Shown here piece after piece: positions 54,228-62,525 of a stretch of 64,000 bases of DNA. The first letter of the stretch is position 1, and every line of letters starts with the position of its first letter. The notes below the pieces were generated by a model. It saw only the letters and a list, made by a program, of their open reading frames with translations, did no database searches and had not been told where the DNA came from. Made by a program: the position numbers and the translations under genes. The stretch comes from Accumulibacter sp. (GTDB lineage Bacteria; Pseudomonadota; Gammaproteobacteria; Burkholderiales; Rhodocyclaceae): positions 3,658,001 to 3,722,000 of the forward strand of contig NZ_JAZKUG010000001.1 in the NCBI RefSeq assembly GCF_036625195.1, in the 5' to 3' direction.

Positions 54228-55601
54228 ACGGTCGAACCCACCCTGGCAGCGATTGTCGGGCGTTTCATCGCACCGCGGCTGGCGCGCGGCCGCCGCGTCT
54301 GCGTCGCGCTTTCCGGTGGTCTCGACTCGGTCGTCCTGTTGCACGCCCTGAGCCGGCTGCGCGCCGCAGGGCTGGACTGTGAACTTTCGGCGCTGCATGT
54401 CCATCACGGCCTGAGTCCGCATGCGGACGCCTGGGTAGACTTCTGCCACGAGTTCTGCCGGCGGCTCGACGTGGGGCTGGCGATCGGGCGCGTGCAGGTG
54501 CCCCTGGGCAGCGGCGAGGGGATCGAAGGGGCGGCGCGGCGGCAGCGACAGGCCGTCTTCGCGCGCTGCCAGGCGGACTGGCTGGCGCTCGCCCAGCATC
54601 GCGACGACCAGGCGGAGACCGTCCTCTTCCGGCTCCTGCGCGGCGCCGGCGTGCGCGGCGCTGCCGGCATGCCCGACGAGAGAAGCCAGGCTGCCGGTCC
54701 ACGGCTGATCCGGCCGCTGCTCGGCCTGTCGCGGGCGACGATCGCCGCTTACGCGAGCGAACAGGCGCTGTCCTGGGTCGAGGACGAGAGCAACGCCGAC
54801 CTTCGTCTGCGCCGCAACCACCTGCGGCACGAGGTCCTGCCGTGCATCGCGCAGCAGTTTCCAGCTGCCGCACAGGCGCTGGCGCGCGCCGCCGGCCACT
54901 TCGCCGAGGCAGCGCAACTGCTCGACGAACTCGCCGCGATCGACCGCTTGCTGGTCGTCGGCGCGCATGGCCGGATCGATCTGCGGCGCTTCAATCTCTT
55001 GAGCACGGCGCGAGCGCGCAATCTACTGCGGCATGAACTGCATGGCGCAGGCATGCGGGCGCCGGAGACGCGCTGGCTCGACGAGGCGCTACGGCAACTC
55101 GCGAGCGCCGACACGGCCGCGGCCACCTGCATCGCCACCGTCGACGGCGCGCTCCACGTCTATCGCGACGAGATCCACGTCGTTCGCCAGCGGCCACCGA
55201 TCCCCACCCTACCGCTGGCATGGCGCGGCGAGGCGCAACTTTCCTGGGGCGCCGACCGGCTCAACTTCGCTGCAGCGACTGGCGGCGGCATCAGCCGCCG
55301 GTTGCTTGCCGGGGATGTGGTCTGCCTGCGGACGAGGAGCGGTGGCGAGGCATTGCAGCCTGACCCGCGGCGGCCGCGCCGCCCCCTGCGCAAGCTCTTC
55401 CAGGAGGCCGGGGTGCCGCCCTGGGAACGCGACCGCCTGCCGTTGCTGTGCTGTGGCGAACGCGTCGCCTGGGTGGCAGGCCTCGGCGTCGATGCGGCGT
55501 TCGCCTGTGCCCCCGGGGAGGCCGGCATCGTGATCGCCCTGCAGAGCGGCGCACGGCAGCGAATCGAGCAGGGTCTGGAGTCGCCGGCCGGAACTGCATG
55601 A
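54228..55601 (+). CDS. tilS: tRNA(Ile)-lysidine synthase
   Basis: TilS converts C34 of the CAU-anticodon tRNA-Ile to lysidine, so that AUA is read correctly. The P-loop VALSGGLDSVVLLHAL (SGGxDS), the LHVHHGLSPHADAW segment, LAQHRDDQAETVLFRLLRGAG and RPLLGLSRATI are typical, with the TilS C-terminal domain behind. The start is abnormal: GGAGGGAGGG ends 6 bases before ACG 54228, exactly where an ATG is expected, and the conserved reading begins there. The only conventional upstream codon is TTG 54174. Either a rare start is used or a base is wrong or mutated. Confidence 0.88.
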   Translation, partial: TVEPTLAAIVGRFIAPRLARGRRVCVALSGGLDSVVLLHALSRLRAAGLDCELSALHVHHGLSPHADAWVDFCHEFCRRLDVGLAIGRVQVPLGSGEGIEGAARRQRQAVFARCQADWLALAQHRDDQAETVLFRLLRGAGVRGAAGMPDERSQAAGPRLIRPLLGLSRATIAAYASEQALSWVEDESNADLRLRRNHLRHEVLPCIAQQFPAAAQALARAAGHFAEAAQLLDELAAIDRLLVVGAHGRIDLRRFNLLSTARARNLLRHELHGAGMRAPETRWLDEALRQLASADTAAATCIATVDGALHVYRDEIHVVRQRPPIPTLPLAWRGEAQLSWGADRLNFAAATGGGISRRLLAGDVVCLRTRSGGEALQPDPRRPRRPLRKLFQEAGVPPWERDRLPLLCCGERVAWVAGLGVDAAFACAPGEAGIVIALQSGARQRIEQGLESPAGTA

Positions 55602-55673
55602 GGTGGGTCGAGCGAGCCGTGGCCGGGGCCGTGGGCGCAGGCGGCGCATCGCGCGCCAACCCGAGAGAAAGCA

Positions 55674-55702
55674 TTGCTGGCCCATTGCGGGCGCAGTACA
55701 AT
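55674..55702 (+). promoter_or_regulatory. kup: Candidate sigma-70 promoter of kup
   Basis: TTGCTG (55674-55679) and TACAAT (55697-55702) are separated by 17 bp. The -10 box matches at five of six positions and the -35 at three. Transcription would begin near 55709, leaving a leader of about 150 nt before kup. Confidence 0.5.
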
Positions 55703-55859
55703 CGCGCCGCGTGGTGCGATGCACAAATCGGCCCCAAGAGGCGGGGATACTGCGGCTCTTGCGACTGGCTTAGGTCACCGGCGGCGTCGACCGGACACTC
55801 CGGGGATGCGAGCGCGGCTCGTGTTCTTCTTCTTTTTCTCCTTTTTCTTCGGAGAGCAC

Positions 55860-57758
55860 ATGACTGCGGCGACGGCGCACGGCGAGCAGACTGGACTGGC
55901 GACGACGGCACTGGCGGCGATGGGTGTCGTCTTCGGCGACATCGGAACCAGTCCGCTGTATACGATGAAGGAGGTGTTTGGCGGCCACCATCCGCTGGCG
56001 GTCACCGAAGCCAATGTCCTCGGGATCCTCTCGCTGGTCTTCTGGGCGTTGACGATCACCGTGTCGCTGAAGTACGTCCTGTTCATCATGCGTGCCGACA
56101 ACAAGGGCGAGGGCGGCATCATGGCTCTGACCGCGCTGGCACTGCGCACGGCGAACGCCGCTCCGGCCGTCCTCTGGCTGGTGACTGCGCTCGGCATCTT
56201 CGGCGCGGCGCTGTTCTACGGTGATGCGGTGATCACTCCAGCGATGTCGGTGCTGTCGGCAGTCGAGGGACTGGAAGTCGCGACGCCACTGCTCAAGCCT
56301 TACGTGCTGCCGATCGCCACGGCCATCCTGGTCGTGCTGTTCTTTTTTCAGCGACACGGCACGGCGGCAGTGGGGGCGCTGTTCGGTCCGGTGATGATGT
56401 TCTGGTTTGCCACGCTGGGCGGACTGGGGTTGTGGAACGTGGTACAGCACCCGGCGGTGCTGGCTGCGATCAACCCCTGGTACGCCATGTCCTTCTGCGT
56501 CGAGAATGTCGGCATGGCTTTCCTGGCGCTCGGTTCGGTGGTGCTGGCGATCACCGGCGGCGAGGCGCTGTACGCCGACATGGGGCATTTTGGCCACCGG
56601 GCGGTCAAGTGGGCCTGGTTTGGCTTTGTCTTTCCGCTGCTTTACCTCAACTATCTCGGTCAGGGCGCACTGATCCTTGCCGACCCGGAAGCGATCGAGA
56701 GCCCCTTCTTCCTGCTGGTTCCGGACGAACTGCTGCTGATCCCGCTGGTGGTTCTGGCGACGATGGCGACCGTGATCGCCTCGCAGGCGGTGATCTCGGG
56801 CGCCTTTTCGCTCACCAGCCAGGCGATGCAGCTGGGCTATTGTCCGCGCATCCAGGTGAAGTTCACCTCCGAGCGGGAAAAGGGCCAGATTTACGTGCCG
56901 AACATCAACTGGCTGCTCCTGCTGACGGTGATCATCGTCGTCCTCGGTTTCCGCTCCTCGTCCAACCTGGCGGCTGCCTACGGCATCGCCGTCACCCTGA
57001 CGATGATGATCGATACCATCCTTGCCTTCGTCGTCGTGCGTGCGTTGTGGCAATGGGGCTTGGGCCGTGCCATTCTCTTTCTCGCCTTCTTCGTCGTCGT
57101 CGATTTCGCCTTCTTTTCGGCGAATGTGATCAAGATTCTCGATGGTGGCTGGTTCCCGCTTGCGCTGGGCTGCACAGTCTTCGCGCTGCTGTCGACCTGG
57201 CGGCTCGGTCGCAAGCTCCTGTACGAAAGACTGCAGAGGGATTCGGTGCCGCTCGAACCCTTCATCGACAGCCTGGCAGCGGGCGGACCGCATCGCGTCG
57301 ATGGCACCGGCGTTTTCATGACCGCCGAGCCCAACGGGGTACCGCGGGCTCTGCTGCACAACCTCTACCACAACAGGGTCCTGCACGAGCGGGTCGTGCT
57401 GCTCAACGTGGTGACCGAGGACGTGCCGCACGTCGAAGACGAGAACATCCGCATCGAGTCGCTGCCGGCTGGTTTCTACCGGGTATTCGTTCGTTATGGC
57501 TTCAAGGACGATCCCGATGTGCCACGGGTGCTCGAACGATGCAGCACGATGGGACTGCCGTTCGAGATGATGGAGACCTCGTTCTTCCTGGGGCGCGAGA
57601 CGGTCGTCACCATGCCGATTTCCGGGCGTGCGCGGATGGCATACTGGCGGCAGATCCTGTTCACCTGGATGTTCCGCAATGCCGACACGGCGACCGCCTT
57701 CTTCAAGATCCCGCCAAACCGGGTCGTCGAGCTTGGCGCCCAGGTGGAGTTGTCGTAG
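55860..57758 (+). CDS. kup: Low-affinity potassium uptake protein Kup
   Basis: The 632-residue protein is a K+/H+ symporter of the KUP/HAK/KT family with twelve predicted membrane helices and a cytosolic C-terminal domain. Signatures include AALAAMGVVFGDIGTSPLYTMKEVFGG near the N-terminus, GDAVITPAMSVLSAVEGL and GGEALYADMGHFG. The C-terminal part (NLYHNRVLHERVVLLNV, GFKDDPDVPRVLE) is complete. ATG 55860 follows GGAGAG; upstream in-frame codons would add a run of Phe residues encoded by a pyrimidine tract. Potassium is a usual counter-ion of polyphosphate, so the gene fits the context. Confidence 0.96.
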   Translation: MTAATAHGEQTGLATTALAAMGVVFGDIGTSPLYTMKEVFGGHHPLAVTEANVLGILSLVFWALTITVSLKYVLFIMRADNKGEGGIMALTALALRTANAAPAVLWLVTALGIFGAALFYGDAVITPAMSVLSAVEGLEVATPLLKPYVLPIATAILVVLFFFQRHGTAAVGALFGPVMMFWFATLGGLGLWNVVQHPAVLAAINPWYAMSFCVENVGMAFLALGSVVLAITGGEALYADMGHFGHRAVKWAWFGFVFPLLYLNYLGQGALILADPEAIESPFFLLVPDELLLIPLVVLATMATVIASQAVISGAFSLTSQAMQLGYCPRIQVKFTSEREKGQIYVPNINWLLLLTVIIVVLGFRSSSNLAAAYGIAVTLTMMIDTILAFVVVRALWQWGLGRAILFLAFFVVVDFAFFSANVIKILDGGWFPLALGCTVFALLSTWRLGRKLLYERLQRDSVPLEPFIDSLAAGGPHRVDGTGVFMTAEPNGVPRALLHNLYHNRVLHERVVLLNVVTEDVPHVEDENIRIESLPAGFYRVFVRYGFKDDPDVPRVLERCSTMGLPFEMMETSFFLGRETVVTMPISGRARMAYWRQILFTWMFRNADTATAFFKIPPNRVVELGAQVELS

Positions 57759-57779
57759 TCCTGGCCTGCTCGGCGGGCG

Positions 57780-58571
57780 ATGGGGGATTCTGTGGCACTG
57801 ATCATTACGGAAACGCGGGATGCGGTCGGCACGATCGTGATGAACCACGCAGCGCGCCGCAACGCGCTGAGCGAGGCGCTGATCGGCGAGATCACGACGG
57901 CACTCGGCGCTTTTCGTGAGCAGGCGATGCGCGCCATCGTGCTGCGCGCTCCCGCCGGCAGCAAGGTCTGGTCGGCCGGGCACGATGTCAGCGAGTTGCC
58001 GGCCGGCGGCCGCGATCCCCTCGGCTGGAGCGACCCCCTGCGGGTTCTCATCCGGGCGATCCAGGAATACCCGGCGCCGGTGCTGGCCCTCATCGAGGGC
58101 GGCGTCTGGGGCGGAGCGTGCGAGGTGGCGATGGCCTGCGACCTCATCGTGGCGACGCCTGAGGCCACCTTCGCCATCACGCCGGCGAAGCTCGGCGTTC
58201 CGTACAACCTCGGGGGGCTGCTGACCGTCTTGAACATGATCCCGCTGCCGGTGGCGAAGGAGATGCTGTTCACCGCGCAGCCGATCCCGGTGGCGCAGGC
58301 GCTGAACCTCGGTGTGGTGAACTACGTGCGGCCGACGGAGGAGATCGAAGCCTTCGTCTACCGGCTGGCGGAACAGATCGTCGCCAATTCGCCCCTCAGC
58401 ATTGCCGTCATGAAAGAGGAGCTTCGCCTCCTCTCGAGCGCGCGTTCGGTCACTCCGGAGCTCTTCGAAAGGATTCAGGGGTTGCGGCGAGAGGTCTACG
58501 ACAGCCACGATTACCAGGAGGGGCTGGCCGCCTTCGCCGAGAAACGCAAGCCACGTTTCCTCGGCCGCTGA
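57780..58571 (+). CDS. scpB: Methylmalonyl-CoA decarboxylase (crotonase family)
   Basis: The 263-residue enzyme aligns closely with E. coli ScpB as I remember it: RAPAGSKVWSAGHDVSELPAGGRDPL, EGGVWGGACEVAMACDLI, TPAKLGVPYNLGG and FERIQGLRREVYDSHDYQEGLAAFAEKRKP. It would decarboxylate methylmalonyl-CoA to propionyl-CoA. Neither methylmalonyl-CoA mutase nor epimerase is adjacent, so those must be elsewhere. The gene is 21 bp after kup and may share its transcript. A general enoyl-CoA hydratase is less likely given the long ScpB-specific segments. Confidence 0.88.
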   Translation: MGDSVALIITETRDAVGTIVMNHAARRNALSEALIGEITTALGAFREQAMRAIVLRAPAGSKVWSAGHDVSELPAGGRDPLGWSDPLRVLIRAIQEYPAPVLALIEGGVWGGACEVAMACDLIVATPEATFAITPAKLGVPYNLGGLLTVLNMIPLPVAKEMLFTAQPIPVAQALNLGVVNYVRPTEEIEAFVYRLAEQIVANSPLSIAVMKEELRLLSSARSVTPELFERIQGLRREVYDSHDYQEGLAAFAEKRKPRFLGR

Positions 58572-58631
58572 AGTCCCTGCCATCGGATCGCCGCACGCGC
58601 CGCGTTGCGGCGCTGGCGCGGGCGCTCGTCC

Positions 58632-59231
58632 TCAGCGCTTGCCGGCGAGCAGTTGCGCCAGTTCGACGGCGGTGCGCACGCCCATCTTGTCGAAGAGATT
58701 GGCGCGGTGCACCTCGACGGTGCGCATGCTGATCTGCAGTTCGTCGGCGATCAGCTTGTTCAGCTTGCCGGCGAGAACCAGTTCCATGACCTCGCGCTCG
58801 CGCGTCGTCAGGCTGCTCAGGCGCGCACTGAGCGAGTCGGCGTCGGCGGCGGCGAGACGCTGGTTCGCATCGAGTTTCAGCGCCTCGACGACCCGGTCGA
58901 CCAGTTCGTTGTCGTTGAACGGCTTTTCGACGAAGTCGAAGGCGCCCTTCTTCAGCGCCGCGACCGCCATCGGCACGTCACCGTGGCCGGTCAGGAAGAT
59001 CACCGGCATGCGGCAGCCACGCTCGCAGAGAACGTCGAACAGTTCGGGTCCGCTCATGCCGCCCATGCGGATGTCGAGCAGGATGCAGCCGGTGCATGAG
59101 GGCAGCCACTCGGCGAGGAAGTCCTCGGCTGACGGATAACTCCGGCAGGCGACGCCGCAGGACTCGAGCAGCCAGGCGAGCGAGTCGCGGATCGCGTCGT
59201 CGTCGTCGATCAGGTGGGCACAGGGCGTCAT
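58632..59231 (-). CDS. dctR: Response regulator of the FixJ/DctR type
   Basis: The 199-residue protein has a receiver domain with acidic residues at the N-terminus (HLIDDDDAIRDS), phospho-acceptor Asp53 in CILLDIRMGG and Lys in FVEKPFNDNEL. A LuxR-type helix-turn-helix follows (LTTREREVMELVLAGKLNKLIADELQISMRTVEVHR). This is a FixJ-like layout with no AAA+ domain, so it does not need sigma-54. Its start overlaps the kinase stop by ATGA. Divergent dctPQM genes mark it as the DctR-type activator of C4-dicarboxylate uptake. Confidence 0.9.
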   Translation of the reverse strand: MTPCAHLIDDDDAIRDSLAWLLESCGVACRSYPSAEDFLAEWLPSCTGCILLDIRMGGMSGPELFDVLCERGCRMPVIFLTGHGDVPMAVAALKKGAFDFVEKPFNDNELVDRVVEALKLDANQRLAAADADSLSARLSSLTTREREVMELVLAGKLNKLIADELQISMRTVEVHRANLFDKMGVRTAVELAQLLAGKR

Positions 59232-61219
59232 TGACGGTGGATCGGCAGGGTGATGACGAAGACCGAACCGCCTTCCGGGTTGGCTTCGACCCACAGGCGG
59301 CCGTGGTGGAACTCGATGATCGAGCGGCAGATGTTGAGGCCCATTCCCATGCCGTCGGCCTTGGTCGAGAAGAGCGGCGTGAAGAGTTTCTCGAGCGCTT
59401 CCGGTGGGATGCCGGGGCCACGGTCGATGACGCGGATTTCCATCTGCGCGTCGACCTGCCCGAGCCTCACCGTCAGCCGTCGGCGCTCGGCCGGCAAGCC
59501 GGCCATCGCCTCGATGCCGTTGCGCATGAGGTTGAGCAGCACCTGCTCGAGCATCACCGGGTCGGCCAGCAACTCCGGCCGCATGCCCTGGATTTCGCGC
59601 ACGATGCGGACGCCGCGATTCCTCGCCGCCGCCTCGATGAAGCCGACGCTGTCGTCGATCACCTCGGCGAGATCGCAGGGCGTGAGCTTCGGCTCGCTCT
59701 TGCGGACGAAATCGTGCACGCGGCGGATGATCTGGCCGGCGCGTTGCGCCTGCACCGCCAGCTTGCCGAGCGCTTCCCGGATCTGCAGCGGGTTGAAGTT
59801 GCCGGAGTCGAGTTTGTTCAGGCAGCCGGCGTTGTAGCTGGTGATCGCCGCCAGCGGCTGGTTGAGTTCGTGCGCCAGAGTCGAGGCCATCTCGCCCATG
59901 GTCACCAGGCGGGCGGTCACCTGCAGCTTCTCCTGCTGCTGGCGGGCGACCTCCTCGGCCTGCTTGCGCGCCGTGACGTCGATGATCGACCCCATCCAGC
60001 CAGTCTGCCGGCCGTCGGCATCGATCAGCGGCGCTTCGTAGATGAGCGCATCGAAGCGGCTGCCATCCTTGCGCATCAGTCGGATCTCGAAGCCCTCGTG
60101 CGGTGCGTTCCCCTGCAGGATGTGGTTGTGCACCTGCAGGGTCCGCTCCATCTCCTCGGGCGCCCAGTAGGGCATCGGCGGCGCCCTGCCGATCAGCTCC
60201 TCGGCACTGAAGCCGACCATGCGCAGGAACGAGGGATTGGCATAGGTGACGCGACCCTCCAGGTCGCGGGCGCGCATGCCGACCATCAGCGAATCCTCCA
60301 TTGCCTTGCGGAAGGCGTACTCCGTGCGCAGCGCCTGTTCTGCCGAAACGCGCCGTTGGATCAGCCCGCGTACCGCCCACAGGCTCCAGAAGACCGCCGC
60401 CGCGAGGATGATCACCAGAGTCGCGATCAGCGTCTGCGCCAGGTTGCCCGGGCTGCGGTACGCGGTCACCTGCAGCGTCACACCGTAGCCCGGCGGGTCG
60501 AGGCTGATCGGGTGGGTCAGCGTCGTCGGCGAGGCGTCGATGCGCGACTTGCTCGCCAGCAGGCTGCCGTTGCCGTCGACCGCCCGCACCTGATACCTCT
60601 CGGCAAACCACCACGGGATCTGGTGCTTGAGCAGCCCGTTCAGCGAATACACTGCGAGCAGCGCGCCGCGGTACGCGCCGTCAGCGAAGATCGGCACATA
60701 GACCTCGAACTGCGCGGCCTCGATGGTGCGGAAGGCGTCGCTGTAGATCGGCTTGCCGAGTCGCGCGAGTTCGAGCGAGCGGCTGACCGGATTGTCGCCG
60801 AAGGCCTCGTCGATGACCCGCGGCAGCGTCAGCGTCGGCATGCCGTGCAGCACCTTCGCCGTCGCATCGAGCCACAGCACCTGGCGCAATTCGGGGCTGT
60901 TGCGCAGGAGGTGGCGGGCGCGCAGGTCGAACAGTTCCGCCGGCCTGCCCGCGCGCGTCAGGTCGAGTGCCAGTTGCTGGAACTGCTCGGCGTTTCCCTC
61001 GAGATGGAAGCGCAGTGTCTGCTCGAGCCAGAGGACGTCGGCGATCAGCGCCGAGCGCTGCTCGTCGATCTCGTTGCGATGCAGCAGCCAGAGCAGGGCA
61101 ATCAGCAGGATCAGCAGCAATCCGGTCGCCAGCTTGAGGGCGAAGAGATACCAGGTCGACCACCTGAGCGGCGGTGGCCGCCGCCGGTCGTACTGGTAGG
61201 GTAGGTGGACCTGCTTCAT
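59228..61219 (-). CDS. dctS: Sensor histidine kinase of the DctS type
   Basis: The 663-residue kinase has two membrane helices (about residues 20-42 and 300-322) enclosing a periplasmic sensor of about 250 residues. A PAS domain (about 340-440) precedes HisKA with His450 in ASTLAHELNQPLAA, and HATPase_c has NLMRNGIEAM, DRGPGIP and GMGLNI. This matches DctS/DctB-like dicarboxylate sensors. ATG 61219 begins MKQVHLPYQYDRRRPPPLRW; the frame runs further upstream but without a conserved sequence. It is co-transcribed with the FixJ-type regulator. Confidence 0.88.
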   Translation of the reverse strand: MKQVHLPYQYDRRRPPPLRWSTWYLFALKLATGLLLILLIALLWLLHRNEIDEQRSALIADVLWLEQTLRFHLEGNAEQFQQLALDLTRAGRPAELFDLRARHLLRNSPELRQVLWLDATAKVLHGMPTLTLPRVIDEAFGDNPVSRSLELARLGKPIYSDAFRTIEAAQFEVYVPIFADGAYRGALLAVYSLNGLLKHQIPWWFAERYQVRAVDGNGSLLASKSRIDASPTTLTHPISLDPPGYGVTLQVTAYRSPGNLAQTLIATLVIILAAAVFWSLWAVRGLIQRRVSAEQALRTEYAFRKAMEDSLMVGMRARDLEGRVTYANPSFLRMVGFSAEELIGRAPPMPYWAPEEMERTLQVHNHILQGNAPHEGFEIRLMRKDGSRFDALIYEAPLIDADGRQTGWMGSIIDVTARKQAEEVARQQQEKLQVTARLVTMGEMASTLAHELNQPLAAITSYNAGCLNKLDSGNFNPLQIREALGKLAVQAQRAGQIIRRVHDFVRKSEPKLTPCDLAEVIDDSVGFIEAAARNRGVRIVREIQGMRPELLADPVMLEQVLLNLMRNGIEAMAGLPAERRRLTVRLGQVDAQMEIRVIDRGPGIPPEALEKLFTPLFSTKADGMGMGLNICRSIIEFHHGRLWVEANPEGGSVFVITLPIHRQ

Positions 61220-61293
61220 CGGCGGACATCTTACCCAAGTTCGCCACTTGCCGCCCATCCCTGGCCCGCACTCCTCGACCACCAGTCCTCGGC

Positions 61294-61319
61294 CGGAGAC
61301 GGCCGCGCGACCGTCTCCG
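61294..61319. promoter_or_regulatory. Inverted repeat in the divergent dctS/dctP region
   Basis: CGGAGACGG (61294-61302) and CCGTCTCCG (61311-61319) form a perfect 9-bp inverted repeat with an 8-base spacer. It sits 110 bp before dctP and 75 bp before dctS. A binding site for the FixJ-type regulator is plausible; an mRNA hairpin is the alternative. Confidence 0.5.
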
Positions 61320-61428
61320 CCGGCGCATTGCGGATTTCCACAATTTTCGCGCACGCGGCTTTCTGTGATAGTCGCCGCTGCCGTACCGGTCGTCATCAAT
61401 TCGACATCATTCCCAAGGAGGAGAAAAC

Positions 61429-62442
61429 ATGAGACTTGCCAAGCTGTTCTTCGGTCTGGCTGCCTGCACGCTGGCCGCAACCCCGTTCACAGCCGTCGCC
61501 CAGCAGCCGATCGTCATCAAGTTCAGCCACGTCGTCGCACACGATACACCGAAGGGACTTGCCGCCGAGTACTTCGCCAAGCGCGCAGCCGAGCTGACCA
61601 AGGGCAAGGTCAAGGTCGAGGTTTACGCGAACTCGACGCTGTACAAGGACAAGGAAGAGATGGAGGCGCTGCAGCTTGGCGCGGTGCAGATGCTCGCCCC
61701 CTCGCTGGCCAAGTTCGGTCCGCTCGGAGTAAAGGAATTCGAGCTCTTCGATCTGCCGTACATCTTCGACAACTACGAGGAACTGCACAAGGTGACGCAG
61801 GGCCCGGTTGGCCAGAGCCTGCTCAAGAAGCTCGAGCCGAAGGGGGTCGTCGGGCTGGCGTTCTGGGACAACGGTTTCAAGTCCTTCTCGGCCAACACGC
61901 CGATCAAGACCCCGGCCGACCTGAAGGGCAAGAAATTGCGCATCCAGTCGTCGAAGGTGCTCGAGGAGGAAATCCGTGCACTGAGTGCGCTGCCGCAGGT
62001 GATGGCTTTCTCGGAGGTCTATCAGGCGCTGCAGACCGGCGTCGTCGATGGCACCGAGAACCCGATCTCCAACCTCTATACGCAGAAGATGTACGAGGTG
62101 CAGAAGCATCTCGCGCTGACCGACCACGGTTACCTCGGTTACGCGGTGATCGCCAACAAGAAGTTCTGGGAAGGTCTGCCGGCCGACGTCCGTGGCCAGC
62201 TCGAGCAGGCGATGAAGGAATCGACCATCTACGCCAACAAGATCGCCAAGGAGCAGAACGACAAGGATCTGGAAGGCGTGAAGAAGAGCGGCAAGACGCA
62301 GGTCTACACCCTGACGGCCGACGAGAAGACCGCCTTCAAGAAGGCGCTGGCACCGGTGCATGTGAAGATGGAGTCGCGCATCGGCAAGGATCTGCTGCAA
62401 TCGGTGTACAAGGAGACAGGCTTCGATCCGAGCAAGTTCTGA
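61429..62442 (+). CDS. dctP: TRAP transporter solute-binding protein DctP
   Basis: The 337-residue periplasmic protein has a Sec signal peptide (MRLAKLFFGLAACTLAATPF, cleavage after AVA) and the DctP fold: IKFSHVVAHDTPKGLAAEYF, GKVKVEVYANSTLYKD, LKGKKLRIQSSKVLEEEIRALSA with the carboxylate-binding Arg, and YQALQTGVVDGTENPISN. It captures C4-dicarboxylates such as malate, fumarate or succinate and delivers them to DctQM. A strong AAGGAGGAG precedes ATG 61429. A hairpin terminator separates it from dctQ. Confidence 0.95.
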   Translation: MRLAKLFFGLAACTLAATPFTAVAQQPIVIKFSHVVAHDTPKGLAAEYFAKRAAELTKGKVKVEVYANSTLYKDKEEMEALQLGAVQMLAPSLAKFGPLGVKEFELFDLPYIFDNYEELHKVTQGPVGQSLLKKLEPKGVVGLAFWDNGFKSFSANTPIKTPADLKGKKLRIQSSKVLEEEIRALSALPQVMAFSEVYQALQTGVVDGTENPISNLYTQKMYEVQKHLALTDHGYLGYAVIANKKFWEGLPADVRGQLEQAMKESTIYANKIAKEQNDKDLEGVKKSGKTQVYTLTADEKTAFKKALAPVHVKMESRIGKDLLQSVYKETGFDPSKF

Positions 62443-62464
62443 TCGCGGCCAGGAGGACGGAAAC

Positions 62465-62499
62465 GGCCCGTTGGGATGCCTGACCCAGCGGGCCTTTTT
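62465..62499 (+). terminator. Intrinsic terminator/attenuator between dctP and dctQ
   Basis: GGCCCGTTGGG (62465-62475) pairs with CCCAGCGGGCC (62484-62494) over 11 bp including one G-U pair. The loop has 8 bases and TTTTT (62495-62499) follows at once. This is a canonical intrinsic terminator form; partial read-through would lower the amount of DctQM relative to DctP. Confidence 0.85.
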
Positions 62500-62525
62500 G
62501 CAGGCAGTCGGAGGAGGCATTCTCT

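Noticed and set aside
55770..58583. Open frame of 937 codons on the minus strand over kup and scpB
   Set aside because: The sense-strand genes are full-length and recognisable. The antisense product is His/Arg/Gln-rich without any motif.
58632..59231. NtrC-type DctD regulator with a sigma-54 promoter at dctP
   Set aside because: The regulator ends in a LuxR helix-turn-helix and has no AAA+ domain, and I found no GG-N10-GC element of good quality before dctP.
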